Positions 11,417-24,620 of a stretch of DNA of 64,000 nt are shown here, one piece after another. Under the pieces are notes generated by a model. It saw only the letters and a program-made list of their open reading frames with translations. It did no database searches and had not been told where the DNA came from. The position numbers and the translations under genes were made by a program. Location: NCBI GenBank assembly GCA_015680685.1, contig MNCI01010794.1, positions 7,737 through 71,736 of the forward strand, given 5' to 3'. This stretch comes from Gnetum montanum. Taxonomy: Eukaryota > Streptophyta > Gnetopsida > Gnetales > Gnetaceae. How positions within the stretch are numbered: position 1 is the first letter of the stretch; every line of letters starts with the position of its first letter.

Positions 11417-14107
11417 ATGGATTCAAGCAAGGATACATTATCACTTGCGAAGGAACTATAGATAAATAGTGATAGAATTAAAGAAGAGGAAGACTGGACT
11501 ATGCCAATATAGATAAGGATATCATATGCTCATCATGATCCTTGTTATCCTAATTTTACCTTCATCTTTCATTAGGATGATCAATTAATGTGGTGAGATC
11601 TTCAAGGGAACATTATTCTACCACTAAAGTGTTCAACACCCATCATGCTCCAAACTTCTATCAAGGGGATGAAACTGAGTGAAGCACTTGAAGGGTATCA
11701 TGTGACCAAATACATGACCAAATCCTATAAGCCCACTGAGGAGTAGTTACGAAGAGACAATGTCATGGAGACTAGGCATGATTAGAACAAAGAAAATAAG
11801 GTCAACTTGCCTGTTATCTTGGAAGAACTTGATGGAGATAAATTCACAGTTGAAAAAATCCACCAAAACCATGAGTTCCAGTCACAAACGCCTATCATTC
11901 AATTAGAGGACCTTATCAAGCATCAATCATGCTCTAACTTAGTAAGGACACTCAGAATGGAGGCAAAAGGCTTAAGGCATAAGAAGGACTCAAGGCCAAG
12001 AGTTCCTACTGGATATCACAAAGAAGAACATCAGAGTCACAAAGGAAGGACAAGCTGACACTATTCTCCTACTAACTCATCTACATCCTCATGATCATTA
12101 GAGGACTCTAATGAAAGAAGGTAAAAGTACAAGGATCATGACAAGGAAGGGAGAAGGACTCATGACCATTATGACCATCATTCAAGACATTCTGATTTAG
12201 AAAATGAAAAGAATAGAGAAGATGTACGGATTGAAGAGATCATGAAAGGGATGAGCACAAAAAGGGGAATTACTACAACCAAGCATAAAAACCTAATCAA
12301 GATGATGAACCCTTGATGGATACTTGAAGCATGATTAACATATAGGAAGTGGTACACATTCCAACTAGGCACGTACGGGATAGCCATATCAAATGGCTCG
12401 ATATGAATAACATGCTAAGATTTGAAGCTGATTATAATGTTGATCCACAACACCACCTCCAATATTTCTATGATGCTTGCATCCTAAAATACATTAAAAG
12501 TGATTAGTAGAAGTTAAATTTATTTACAAGAACACTTGTGAAAGAGGTAAAGAGTTGGTACAGATCACTCAAACCTGAATCAATCAAAAGATAGAGTACC
12601 ATGCTAGAGATCTTTAATGACAAGTACTAAACCTACTCATGGGTTTCTAACTTAAGGAAGTAAATCCAAGGATGGAAGTAAGGGATTCATGAAACCCTTG
12701 ATGCACTAATGGGTAGGTGCTATTCACTATTGCACAAATGCCTAGGCCATGGATTCTCACAATGGAAGAAACTCAAGTACTTTGTAGATGGAAACAAAAC
12801 TAGGGAGACATTAGGGTTTTATACCCAAGGAAGATTATTTGAAATGACTATCCATCATATTCAGAGACTAATTGATCAAGTGGCGAAGGAAAAAGGTGAA
12901 TTAAGAAAGAGAAATTTAGTTGATAAGTATAATCGAGATCCATCTATTAGAAAGAGAGATGCCATGATTTGTCATATCCAAGAAAAGGAAACCTTGGATT
13001 AGGTAATCTAAAAGAAAATGCTATTGATCCAAAAATCTATTTTCGATGTAGTAGCAAAGGCAGCAAAGATGTGGGACTCAGCTGATGAGAAATGCACAAC
13101 AGCTTTAAAGCTTATGGAGGAGAGAGAAAAGAGAGCCTTTGGAAAAGGCAAAGATAAGATAAAGAAGAAATATTTTGGATGAAAAGGCAAACTGGCCATA
13201 GTGGCTAAGTGTTCAAACACCAGCTCCACTGATGAGGAAGGATGTGCTATCTATCATTATAAACATCCTAAGGGATGTTGTCTAATGATGACACATTTAC
13301 AGGAAATGGAGGCATACACACTTAATCCTAAATTTGTTAAGAAACAAATGCCTAGAAGGTTACCTTATCCTCAAGGGAGCTATAGGAAAAACTTCCAACC
13401 AACATACTATCCTAGTGAACCTTTGCCATAGCCACAAGGATAGTACCATCAATAGTGGCAATAGCCCCAATTATGGGCCATGTCACCACCATGCCAGTAG
13501 TATCCATATTAGCAACTTGATCCTTATGGATACTACGTACAATGTCTAATTTATCTTGGAAACATTGTTGTCTAAACTCCATAGTACTACCCTACTGGGT
13601 ACCATAGACTGATGTTGCTAGGGATGGATCCAATCTCATATGTGCACCCATCAATAACATATGGGATTTAGTTACAATGATAGGATATAATTTTACAACT
13701 TAGGATTGGTCCTTCCAACCAACACCTAAATCCTCTACTACTAGTGCCACCTCCTATCATGTAGTGAGAACTATCATCACAATTACAGTAGAATAATGCT
13801 ACCAAGGTAGTTAGTACATACGAGGAGGTGATCACATATGAATCACAAACTAGGAAATGACCATTATTTCAAATGAGTCCAGAGAAGATTCGATGGATGA
13901 GGAACACATTTCATTCCATCCCATCTACATCCAATCCTCCTCAACATAACAAGCTTTTGTCTTTATCAAATTTAAATGTTAGAATTGTCATGCTTACTTA
14001 GAAAATCACACATTGAATCAAGGTAGGAGCCCTTCCACAAAAACGAACTAATCTAGGAAGCCCCTTAGTTTATCTCTAGATAGTAGGGTAAAAGCTATGC
14101 AAAGCTC
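11417..14107 (+). pseudogene. Decayed gag of element D
   Basis: Starts ATG at 11417 (M-D-S-S-K-D). It has an N-terminal extension also seen in H (a YPNFTFIFH block, compare IPNFTFILH in H), then an Arg/His/Asp-rich low-complexity stretch (about 12060-12290), then the capsid region common to G: QGW..GIHETLDALMGRCYSLL with CLGHGFS (about 12670-12750), and a degenerate zinc-knuckle block near 13240-13310 (CAIYHYKHPKGCC). The tail is Gln/Tyr/Pro-rich. Several TAG/TGA stops interrupt it. gag leads directly into protease. Confidence 0.75.
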
Positions 14108-14366
14108 TACTAGATTCTAGGTTAGGAGTAAACGTGATCTCCCAAGATATGTACGAGGCTTGGAATCTACCATCGCTAAAGAAGATTAACATTCGATTAG
14201 AGTTGGCTAACTAGTCAATCATAGTTCCACTAGGATAGGTGGACGATGTGATTACAACCATCATTGGTTGATCTTACCTTGTAGATTTCCTAGTCATCCA
14301 TGTTGGAAAAAGCAAAGGAAAGTTTCCAATTATTATGGGAAGAGCTTGGCTTAGCACTATTTTGTT
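14108..14366 (+). pseudogene. Protease of element D, first part, split by element E
   Basis: Aspartic protease that would cut the Gag-Pol polyprotein. The active-site triad reads D-S-R (14111 on) where D-S/T-G is required, followed by LGVNVIS; the family's C-terminal signature is present as IIMGRAWLSTIL (about 14330-14365). The frame runs into TTGTT, the target duplicated by element E, and continues in the same frame from 31889 (S-T-I-L then L-T-L-L-L-E-F). Confidence 0.75.
14362..14366. repeat. Left target-site duplication of element E (TTGTT)
   Basis: TTGTT here and at 31889-31893 flank element E. Removing E plus one copy restores an open frame across D's protease, which strongly supports the boundaries. 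Confidence 0.75.
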
Positions 14367-15230
14367 GCAACAAAAAAAAATTGATCACTAAAAAATAGAG
14401 ACATCTGATGTAGTAGCCTCAACCTTGAATCTCCAAGGCCTCTAAAAGATGAGATTCAAGGTACCTTGGTTGGTCCAGCAGATCATCTAGGGACTTACGT
14501 AATGCAAAATGGGAGGTTGAGAAAATAAAATGAAAAAATCATAGATCTGTAAAATGGAAAGCAAATTCAAATTGCACAAAAAATGAAACTTTAAAACTTT
14601 ATTTAAAATAATAAAGAATGAGTTCCAGAAATGTGTACAAGAAATGATCGTGAGAGAGTAAAGAGAGGTTCACTAAGATAGGGGTTTAGAGCCTGTTAAA
14701 GTTGATGTGGTCTACTTCATAATTTGGGTGCTTAGCCACTCTTGATGCTTTCGAACCTCCTCTATTGCAACTTCAAATTTGTAACTTGGATCACTACTGG
14801 GAGTTGAGAAGACTAGGCGATTTGACTACAAAAATGATCCACACTAGGAGTTGGGGATTCCAAAAATGCAACATTGAAACCAGAAATCCACAAGTCTCAA
14901 GGGGTAGCAAAGGGGGTAATAGGGTTGCAAGGGTTCAATGTTGGGAGGCTCTAAGAAGCTACNAAGTATATATCCCCCATAAAATCCATCATATTACCAT
15001 TTTTGACCTCCCCAAGCCTAAATATAGATACTAGGTAACTTTTTTCACTTGGGGAATGAGGTTTTGACTACTTATGAGGCATTTGTCAATTTGAAAAGCA
15101 TGAGATACATGAGATTGCTCCTCATGGATCACAAATCTTCATGTTTATAATAAAGTTTTGCCTCAAGGTTCATGGGGTGAAAGCTATATGATGAGAAATG
15201 GTTACAACATGAAAATTTGATGGTGTTTCA
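14367..15230 (-). repeat. 3' LTR of element E
   Basis: On the minus strand it begins TGAAACACCATCAAATTTTC at 15230. The first ~260 bp match the other LTR remnant (31600-31888). A TATA-like ATATATA lies near 14970, and a block near 14500 (CGTAAGTCCCTAGATGATC) resembles the distal U5 of F's LTR near 49285. The terminus is taken from the TTGTT duplication; the expected CA end is not preserved. The plus-strand frame at 14765-15034 is a shadow of the LTR. Confidence 0.7.
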
Positions 15231-15246
15231 TTGGCCCCTCTTTGTT
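15231..15246 (-). promoter_or_regulatory. Polypurine tract of element E
   Basis: The minus strand reads AACAAAGAGGGGCCAA directly upstream of the 3' LTR. It is identical over 15 bases to the PPT of element F at 63398-63413. Confidence 0.85.
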
Positions 15247-16139
15247 GGTTTTTGGAGGATTAACCCAAGAGGCACCGACAAAGAATACAAAACACCATTG
15301 CAGGTCCACCACTGATGTTCCCTCTTTGTGCTTGATCCAGTCATGTCAAACGATGTCAAAGAGTGCTTATGATGATGGGATAAGGCTATGATGATGCCAT
15401 GACAATGTTAAGATTGTAACGAAATGGTTGTAAGGCCTAACAATGCGTTCCAAGTGTTAACATCATGGCTACAGCATGGTATTGATACATTTTAAAGTAT
15501 TGGTCACTTGACAAATGCGTTTGAGGACCTAATCAATTCACTCCAAGGTTACTTTGGGCATTAGGCTTCGAGGCTTCATAGGCCATTTAATCCCTTAATA
15601 ATTTGCTTCCTCCCCCTTCTTTGTGGGGTAACACCTTCATTGGGCCTCATTACTAGGGTTAGTTTGACATAGTTTTCTTATTGAGCATGTTACATTGCAC
15701 CCAATGGATTTGAAGATTTTCCCATTGAATGAGATGCATTACACTCAATAGCTTTAGTGATTTCCCATTGAATGAAATGCATTACATTCAAGTGGACTTA
15801 AGGATGGACCATGATGAAGAGATATTACACAAATATAGTGCATGAGTGGAAAACATAGGTCAACATTATTTTCCAAGGTATGGAAGGTCATATTTAGGTT
15901 ATGGGTTGGGCTCAAGGAATGGTGCTAGATGGAGGGTAATGATATAAGCATTCTTTTCATAGTAGGAAAAACTCACCAAATCATGCACATCAAGGTTGCA
16001 TGGTGACTTGTTGCTATAATGAGTTGCATCCTGGCGATGGCTTCGGGCTTCGTCCTACAAACACAACTCCAAGAGGACAAGAAAACCAAGTAAGCAAAGC
16101 ATGTTAAAATGCATACAGGCTACATGAAATAATAAAACC
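15247..16139 (-). other. 3' untranslated region of element E, no gene seen
   Basis: About 0.9 kb between short repeats and PPT. No frame of note and no similarity to other parts of the window that I can see, apart from a local repeat of 'ttgaatgagatgcattacactcaa' (about 15724-15800, two copies ~55 bp apart). Confidence 0.5.
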
Positions 16140-16310
16140 AAGCCACCTAGGTTACCAATGTTGTGAGTTTAAGGTCATGGTGGATCATGGTACTAGTTTT
16201 GAGGCCTTGGCAGGCTATGATGCTAGTTTAAGGTCATAGAGGATCATGGCATCAGTTTAAGGCCTCGGTAGACCATGTCACCATTTTTAGGTCCTAGCAA
16301 GCTATGAAAA
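16140..16310 (-). repeat. GTTTAAGGCC-type short tandem repeat, 3' of integrase in E
   Basis: Four to five degenerate units of roughly 35 bp, each with '(a)gttt(a)aggtcatggtggatcatgg' or 'aggcctcggtagaccatg' on the plus strand. The same unit family occurs in E at 20030-20380 and 28555-28690, and in F at 53702-53808 and 61745-62226. Confidence 0.6.
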
Positions 16311-16359
16311 GAAGACTTGCTTGTTGATGATTGTTGAATACATGTAATATGACTTTAGA

Positions 16360-19300
16360 TAGGAATGATTGATTGGATTGGTCAACTCGTTCCCATCCAT
16401 GTTGGCTATCTTGAATGCTCTGTTACCATAGGCTTTGGTAACAAGGAAGGGCCCTTCGCAGTTGGCTTAGAACTTATCTGCATGCTTGTAGATGGCTTTA
16501 ATAATTAGGTCATCCTCCTTTATCTTACACTTGATCACATAATGGTGGTGATACTATTTTTACCTCTCCTGATAGTGTTTGACGTGAGCTAGCGGTTGCA
16601 TACATTGCTCCTCCACCAAGTCTAGGTCCGCTGTCCAAAACTCCTTTCTTCATTCATCATTGATGAAGTTAATTAGTTCCACTTGAAGTGATGGTACATG
16701 CAATTCAAGTAGTAAAACAACTTCAAAACCATAAACCAAGCTATAAGTTGTTACACTATTTGTTGTGCGGTAAGTTGTATGATAGGCCCAAAGTGCATGG
16801 ACAAGTTGCTCATGCCATTTATGCTTGCTATTGTTGAGAATCTTCTTAAGAAATTTGATGATGACCTTGTTTCTTACCTCTAATTTTCCATTGGCTTGAG
16901 AGTAATAAGATGATGAAAAGGAATGCTTAATGCCTAGGTCATGACAGAAATATTTTTTTCTTAGCTACTAAATTGTGGTCCATTATTTGTAACTATGGTC
17001 ATGTATATGTTAAAATGGGCTACAATATTGTCTAGGATAAATTTATAGACTTTTTTAGATGTAGTATTCCTTAGGGGAATAACTTCAACTCACTTTGTAA
17101 AATATTCCATTGCAGTGATGATGAAGCTATGTCCTATTGAAGACTTAGGTGTTATAAGTCTAATGATATCCAACCCTCATCATTAAAATGGCCATCTTAT
17201 TTGAGTGGTATGCAACTTAGTCAGTGACACATGTATAAGGTTACTATGTTGTTGGCACGTGTCACATTGCTTAACCTTTTGCAGGTAGTTTCTTTTCATA
17301 AAGGGCTAGTAATAACCTAACCATCTAATCTTAGTAGCCATAACTCTAGGTCCTATATGTCCCCCACAAACACCCTCATGAACCACCTCTAGGACTATTT
17401 TGGCTTCAGTTTTACCCAAGAATTTTAGTAATATGCCATTGTGGGGCCATCAACATAATCTGTTATCACCTATGATGACATACTACTTCCATCATTTACG
17501 TACAGTGTCCTTTTGAGTAGTAGTTAGGTCTTGTGAGGATTCACTATGCATAAGGTAAAATTTGATATCATCATACCACTCCTTGACAGGAGTAGTATGA
17601 ACAACGAAAACAAAGGTATCCTTAGTGTTTTGCATGATGGGCATAACATAGTTCATAGTTAAGGTGGGTAATTTACTAAACACATCTAGCGTCACACTAA
17701 AAGCTAATGTTGTAATTGCTTCGGCTATGACATTCTTGTTTTGGGGTATGTGTTGGATATTAGCATCTATAAATTATTGTAAGAGTTGTTTCCCTAAGTC
17801 ACAGTAAGGTTGTAAGTATTTGGATTTACACACATAGACCTTGGTTACTTAGCTAACCACAAGTTATGAATTGCCTTTAATATTTAAGCATCTAATTCCT
17901 AGGTCATGAGATACCATCATCCCTTTGATCAAACCCTCATACTCTACTATGTTGTTGGTGCATGTAAATTCAAAAAAATAGGTGAAGGATTAGATTTCAC
18001 CAAATGGAAATGTTATGATGGTAGTGGCATTGGCCCAATGGGTAGTTGAAGCTCTATCAAAGTGCATGACTATCTCATAATCCTCGAGCATTTGGTTAAC
18101 GGTGTTAACATGCTCATCAGGGAACTTAAGGTCTAGGGTTTCTTGGTCATTAATAGGTGATACTGTAAGTTGTATGACTATAGCTTAACCTTTTGACGAG
18201 GATTGAGAGCTATAATGAAGGTCAAACTCCATGGTTATGGCTTTCCATCGAGCTATACAACCACTTTTGTAGATGTTGGCCATTATGGCTCTGAGCATGT
18301 TATCTTTGCAAATGATCTTGACTTGGCTTTTAAAGAGGTAGTGTCTCCACTTCTTCAATGGGAAGACTAGTGCTAGACAATACTTCTCCACTTTAGTGTT
18401 TCAAGTCTCATGGGCAACTAATGCATGGCTAAGATAGTATATAAGTATTTATGCTCTATCATCATGTTTTCGACAGAGTAGAGAGGTAATGGATGTATTA
18501 GAGATGGTAAGGTAGATGTAAAATGGTTTATCCTCTTGCGAAGGATAGATAGTTGGTAGTTGTGATAACTATTTATTAAGGTTTTTAAAGGCCTCTTGGC
18601 ATTGGGCCATCCACTCATAGTGAAACCCTTTCTTAAGCAAGTGTTGCATGGGCTATAACTTATTCATGAGCTTAGTGATAAACCTACAAATAAACTGTAA
18701 CCTACCTTGTAATCCTTGAAGCTCCTTAAGATTGATAGGCACTACTAATTTGGATATGGCCTTAACCTTATTAGGATTGACATGTATCCTTGGTTCAAAG
18801 ACTACAAAGCCAAGCATCTTACCAATCTTGACACTAATGATACATTTCTAAGGATTGAGCCTAAGCTCATACTTGAGGCATCATTTGAGCATAAGATCTA
18901 GGTCACTAGCATGATCATTGGCTATATCATCTACGTAATCGTTGAGCAAACCTAACATGTAATTGTTGAAGATATAGGTCATGAATCACTGATAGGTTGC
19001 TCCTACATTCTTAAGGCCAAAGGGCATCATAGTATAGCAAAAGGTACCCCAAGGGATCATGAAGGTTATGCTATGTTGGTGCTCTAGATTGATCCTAATT
19101 TGGTTATATCCCAAGAATCCATCCATAAAGGACAAGGAGGCATGCCTAGCCATAGTATTGATAAGGTGATCAATACTAGGAAAAGGGAAGTCATCCTTGA
19201 TAGTTACTTTATTTAGGTCTTAGAAATTGATGCAACTATGGATACTTCCATTTTTCTTAGGGACTACCACAATGCTAGATGCCCATTCTACATAGTCGAA

Positions 19301-19840
19301 AGCCCTAATGAAACTAGCTTGGTAGAGCTTTGAGATCTCATCATGAATTACCAAGGATAAATTAGGTCTAATCTTGCATACTTTTTTCTTAACTAGTCTA
19401 ATGCTAGGGTCAAGCTAAATGTGGGTCTAGGCATAGCATATCCTCATATGACCAAGAAAATTCCTTAATGTTGCATTGTAGAACCTTGGTGATGTCTTGA
19501 GCCTATTGAGGTTTTAGTGAGAAACTTAGATTAAGGGTTTTCTCCTTACCATTGTGTGTTGTGACGGGAACCTAAACTAAAGAGTCTTTGATTATGTCAT
19601 CCACCTATAAGTCAAGGGTTTTGACTAGGTTTTTAGGCCATTCTAGAGGTTTCTTTATCAAGGCTATGCCATTGAAAAGACTCTCTGGCTCAAGATTTAG
19701 GCAAGCAGGGTCAATACACTATTCTACATCACCATGAGGCCCACTTAGGCTTAAAGGTAGACTGATATGCTTCCAAGTACTCATACCTTGGTTCTACATG
19801 TTAACCATAAGCATATTCAATGGAACTTGGGTAAAAATAA
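16360..19840 (-). pseudogene. Decayed RT, dual RNase H and integrase of element E
   Basis: Minus-strand pol remnant colinear with F 58387-61702. RT lies at about 19840-18680, with VDDIIKDSL and SWSYEDM blocks and SFMDGFLGYNQIRIN near 19090. RNase H is at 18391-18185 (RHYLFKSQVKII..ARWKAITMEFDLHY). A second, archaeal-type RNase H follows at about 18065-17830 (MHFDRASTT, CTNNIVEYEGLIKG, IKGNS). Integrase is at 17695-16360, beginning with EWYDDIKFYLMHS, then the HHCC and core region. Stops and shifts in every domain. The second RNase H places E in the Tat lineage. Confidence 0.8.
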
Positions 19841-20029
19841 ATAAATAATGCTAAAATGTTATAAAATGATGTAAATACATGCTATTCTAATGTAAACAAG
19901 GTCATCCAAAGCTATAAATAGGGTAAAGGAAAATAAGTAAAGTGCAATAGATGTCAAATAAAGGTGAAACCAAGGGAAGTATTAGAAATAAGGTTACAAA
20001 TGATTAACAAGGGTCACAGTTTTGCCAAT

Positions 20030-20380
20030 TTTAGGCCTTAGTGGGCCATGATGCTAGTTTAAGGCCATAGTGAGCCATGATCACATGGTATCAAATAGTG
20101 ATCAAGAAAGGTCAAACTGCACTATTTGATACCAATAAAGGGCTAAAATAGGAAAATAAGACTATAATAAGGCAAACAATGAAAATATAAGGTTGTGTGA
20201 AGGCCATACTAGGTCAAGGAGGTTAACAATGTAATAGAAGGTTAAAAAAAAAGTCAAAACATCATTTACTAAGGTTAAACTAAGTAAAATAGGCTACATA
20301 TGGTGAAATTTTCTTGATATGGATAAAAAAAGGGTTAATATTTACCAATTTTAGGCCTTAGTGAAACATGGTTTAGGGCT
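20030..20380. repeat. Further GTTTAAGGCC-type short repeats in E
   Basis: 'ttttaggccttagtgggccatgatgctagtttaaggccatagtgagccatg' type units occur at 20030-20080, and one more copy at about 20340-20375 ('caattttaggccttagtgaaacatgg'). They sit just upstream of pol (minus sense). Confidence 0.5.
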
Positions 20381-20479
20381 ACAAGGCTATTACATAAGTT
20401 TGGGCATTAATCAAGGTTGTCTTTGGGCTATTTGGACCTAAAAATCAAGAGTTTTGAGGCTTCCACATGGGCCCCCAAT

Positions 20480-23320
20480 ATTTCCATGCTAGCTAGCATG
20501 GAAGAAGGGACCCTTAGTGTGGAAACCAAGAAAATAATGTTTTGGAACATCTAGAGGTCCAAAATGAAGGTTCTAGGGCCTTCCTAAGGTAGCATAGGGC
20601 TAGATCTTTTAAAATTGGGTACTCTAGAGGTCAAAAAGGCCAAAAAGTAGGTTTTGGATCTTAACCCCCCTATTTCAATGTTGGCAAGCATGGAAGGGAG
20701 GGGGCTTAGTGTGTAAGATTAATATCCAAGAAAAAATAGGATCAACCTAGTAGAAGAAACCTAGATCTAAGGGTTATGCATCCCCTAGCTTCATTTTGAG
20801 GTCATTTGAGTTATTTTTGAGTGCCAAAACAAGTTGAGATTGCTTCGCCCCCTTCTTCCATGTTGATCATATCATCCCTAGTATGGAAGAATGGNNNNNN
20901 NNNNNNNNNNNNNGGGGGGGTTGGTTTGGGGTTGGTTTTGAGAGCACATTGACTAGTTTTCAAGGCCCCTAGGGTTGTAGATAATGATTTTCCAAGTTTT
21001 AGACTAAATTTTGTCATTTTTAGAGGTTATTTAAGGGCATCTAAAGTTTGACCCACCTATTTCCATGCTAGGGGAGTTTCTCTAGCATGAAAGATTGGGA
21101 GGAATAAGTTTTGAATGTCAAAATGAAGTCTAATAGCACAATCTCAAGGCTATGAGGTCCTAGGCTTCTCTGGCATAAAGTTTTGATCATTGGGTGTCAT
21201 CTTGCTACCAAAAGTGGAAAAGTAGCTTTACCCCATATTTCCATGCTGTCTAGCATGGAAGGGACCTTATCTAGTGTGGATGGAACAAGAATTCTAGATC
21301 TAGTCCAATTCAAATCACAATCAACTATGGATGTCATCTCCCAGAGTTACTGGGATCAAGGGCTAGGGTTTTAGGTTAAAATTTTGTAGTTTTGGGTGTT
21401 CCAGTGTGGTTTTTGGGCTTCCTCCATTTTCTCCATGCTAGGGATGTAGTGCCTAGTGTGGATCCAATTAGGAAGATCAAGGGGAACAACTTTTTGACCA
21501 TTTGGGATTGTTTTTGCAAGGTTTGAGGGCTCTAGAAAGTGCAATCATGGATTTAGGGTACATGCAAGAATGTAGGGTGTCTACTTGAGGTGTCTAAGGA
21601 TCACCTTTGAGTCCCCCCAAAGTTGCCCCTTACTTCCACACTAGCCAACATGGAAGAGATGGCTCACAACATAGAAGAACCAAGGGACTCTACTTTTTGC
21701 TAGTTTTTGTTAGTTTTGGCTATGCATGTATTTCCATAGGGTTGCCAATGTTGATTGTCAATTCGTAGGGTTGAAATCCAATCATTCTGAGGGTTGTAAG
21801 AGGGTTTGTAGAATTTCCCCCTTCATCCACACTAGAGCTAGGATGCTCAATGTGGATGGGATCCTCCTTATCATGGAGAATCCAAGGGAGGAAAGTTTGG
21901 ATTTTTTTAATTGACTTTCAAAAGTCTAGAGGCTTTTGAAAGGATTAACTTGCTTCTGAAAGGATTAATCTTGGCTTCCCCCATTTCATCCATGATGGGA
22001 CTAAAATGCTCAATGTGGATGAGGTCCTCCCCAACATGGAATAACTTTAGGGGGTTTATTTTTGACATTCTGGTGGCTTCAGGAGAGGCTATCAAGGTTC
22101 CAATGTAGGTACAAGATAATTTGATGTTGTTTTCTTGCATTTGGGATCTCCCACTATTCTTCCTAGCTACATCCACATTGTTTCCAAATTTGGGTAGAAT
22201 GGAAGAGGTCTCCCCTAGTGTGGAAGAGCTAAGAAAATTAGATCTAGGCCAATTTGATATCTAATCGACCATGCATGTCAGTCTTTGGGGTTGTCGGTGT
22301 CTACAATCAATGCTTGGTGTTAAGATTCACCAGTTTGAAGGCTTCTAGGTGCCTCATGCAATCACCGCTCCTTCTTCCACATTGGGCATCATGGCCCTAA
22401 TGTGGATGAGAGGGGGATGATGGTTTTGTGCCATTCTTAACTACTTTTGAGGCCTTTGGAAGCTCTAGAGGGTTCCAACAGTGTATAAGGTTCACTAGAG
22501 TAGATTATTTGGCTATTTTAGGTCATGAATAAGGTTTTCATGTAGAGCCCCTAGGTTTTCATGTTGGCTCCACACTGGGTAGTGTGGAGGGGGATTCATT
22601 AGCATGGAACAGGTTATGAGTTCAAAATTAACTTATTTTAAGACCAATCTAGGTTATCGAAGGTTGTGTGGGAGTACTAGGCTTTGAAAAATGGCTACTA
22701 GGTAGTTGATTTAGGTAATTTTGGTCATCATCCCATCCATCCATGTTAGGGCTAGGATGTTCAGCATGAATGAGACCTCCCTCAACATGGAACCACCAAA
22801 TCCCAAGGTTTAGAGTACTTTCAGTTATATTTGAAAAGGTTTCAAGGTTGTTGGTGGTGTTTGGAGGGGTTTTAGGTCATGTGGGCCCACTCTGGGGGTT
22901 AAACTTAGACTAGATGGGTGTTGGGATGTAAGAATGGGTGTTACTCCCCTTCTTCCATGCTAGATAGTGTTTCCCCAGCATGGAAACCCAAGATGTCTAG
23001 TTTTGTTAGTGTCTAACCCCCTTTTAGAGCCCGATGTTGAAAAAGGTAGGTTATAACTGCTAACAATGTCAAGAAAGCAATTTTTGAAGGGTTTTAGGAG
23101 GTGGGAGATATGCATCCACACTAGGCATTGTATCCCTAGCATGGATGCATGGAGGTTAAGGCCTAAATATTTTTCTAAGTGTTCAAGGGATTAAAACCTA
23201 GTGTTGATGCAATTTCTAGGCTAAGAGTAAAGTCATATGGTGGGGTCCATTGCCTAAAATTTAAAATTTTGAAAAATGAGGTTATTTTTCACCAATCCTA
23301 GTGTGGAAAAAACTTTTCCC
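20480..23320. repeat. Array of ~188-bp units with a CCATGCTAG/CTAGCATGG palindrome
   Basis: About 16 diverged units. Each carries a short imperfect palindrome of the form (T)CCATGCTAG...CTAGCATGG(A): near 20488 (perfect CCATGCTAGCTAGCATGG), 20677, 20868, 21063, 21240, 21431, 21630, 21820, 21988, 22160, 22370, 22565, 22738, 22954, 23110, with a weak last copy near 23290. Spacing is 156-216 bp, mean about 187. The DNA between palindromes is diverged beyond confident alignment by eye. The array lies between RT and the antisense gene. A 19-N gap (20895-20913) interrupts one unit. The small reading frames (20811-23142) are accidental. Confidence 0.7.
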
Positions 23321-23829
23321 CACTTGCACTTCAGTGCACTTGGAGTTATGGTGAACTGAATTAACAACAAGGGTTGAGAGGTGGGTGCTTAGGTTTAGAT
23401 TAAGTTTTTATTGTCAAATTTTGCAAGTTTCAACCACAATATTCATTCTAGGCTTCCTTCATGGCTACCCCAAGGTAGGCAATTCTAGCCATTTTTCCTT
23501 TACTTTCTAGCCATTTTGCTCATATCTACGTTGATAGAGTGGTTAAAAAAAAATTCTAATGAAATCCTACCTTGTGTTTTGGCTGATTCCATGTAGATTT
23601 AGGGTTGTTTCATTTTTTTAGCCTTGGTATATTTGATTTCTAAAAATAGGCTTGCTATTTTCTTACTTTTTTCTAAAATTTGTGGATAGGGTCATTTTTC
23701 TTAGATCTAAGCCTTAATGTTTGTCAAAATTTAATTTTTTAAAAATACTACCCCATTATTTTAATGTTTCCTTAAATGGTTATAAGTTTTTTTTGGTTGT
23801 CTTGGCTACTTTTCATGGCTATATTAAGT
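23321..23829. other. Non-coding stretch upstream of the E antisense gene
   Basis: No clear gene. An ATGGCTACCCCAAG followed by GTAGGC at 23469-23488 resembles a minimal first exon with donor, as in F where exon 1 begins ATGGCGCCTAAAG and ends before GTAGGC, but the match is too short to rely on. Confidence 0.3.
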
Positions 23830-24620
23830 TAGGTTTTATGAATTTTGAGTTTTTTTTTCATGCTTTTTTCATGAAAAAAAGAAAGCAATGTTGCCTATTT
23901 TTTTACCAAGAAAACGGCTACATATTTCTATAATATGAGGTTATGGTTTGTAGCTCTATGTTTAAGCTTTCCAATGGTTGTGGGGTTTTTTTATTTTGGT
24001 TTAAAATGATGAAGTTATAGTTGTTTTTGTGAGGTTGTGCAATTAGGCTTTTGTGCCATTTTTTCAAAATTTCATGTAAATTCATGAATTTTTTTAAAGC
24101 AAACGGCAAGGTTTTTGGCTATTATTAAATTGTGGTTGGGTGAGTCTTGGTTCTAGCTTTCTAATAGAGGTGGAATCACTCATTTAGACTTGAAATGAAT
24201 TTATAATGAATTTTTTACTAAACTCATGTAAAAAGGGGTTTGTGCCGTTTTCATATTTTCATCCAAATTAATGAATTTTTTCTAAATAAACAGAAATGGG
24301 CTTGCCTATTTTTTGGTTGAGGCTAGGTTTTCTTGGTTTCATAGTTCCAACAGAGGTGGAATCACTTTGTTTGGATTTGAAATGATTTTTTAACAAAATT
24401 TTTACTAAACTCATGTAAAAAGGGGTTTGTGCCATTTTCATATTTTCATCCAAATTAATGGATTTTTTTGAACAAATGGTGGAGGTTTTGAATTTTTATT
24501 ACATGTGGCTACATAGGTATTGATTCAGGCTTTCAAATGGTAGTAAAATCAATCTATTTGGAGCTCATACGAAGTTTTGGTGAATTTTCTCCCAACCTTG
24601 CATGAAAGGGGGTTAATGTT
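23830..24620. repeat. AT-rich tandem repeat with ~188-bp period
   Basis: About four units. The best pair (24223 on and 24411 on, offset 188) shares 'ctcatgtaaaaaggggtttgtgcc' followed by 'ttcatattttcatccaaattaatg'. Weaker copies begin near 24032 and 24597. Sequence is unrelated to the palindrome array but the period is the same. No gene. Confidence 0.55.

Noticed and set aside
23469-23488. First exon of the E antisense gene
   Set aside because: Only about ten bases and a donor-like GTAGGC resemble F exon 1; too little to call.
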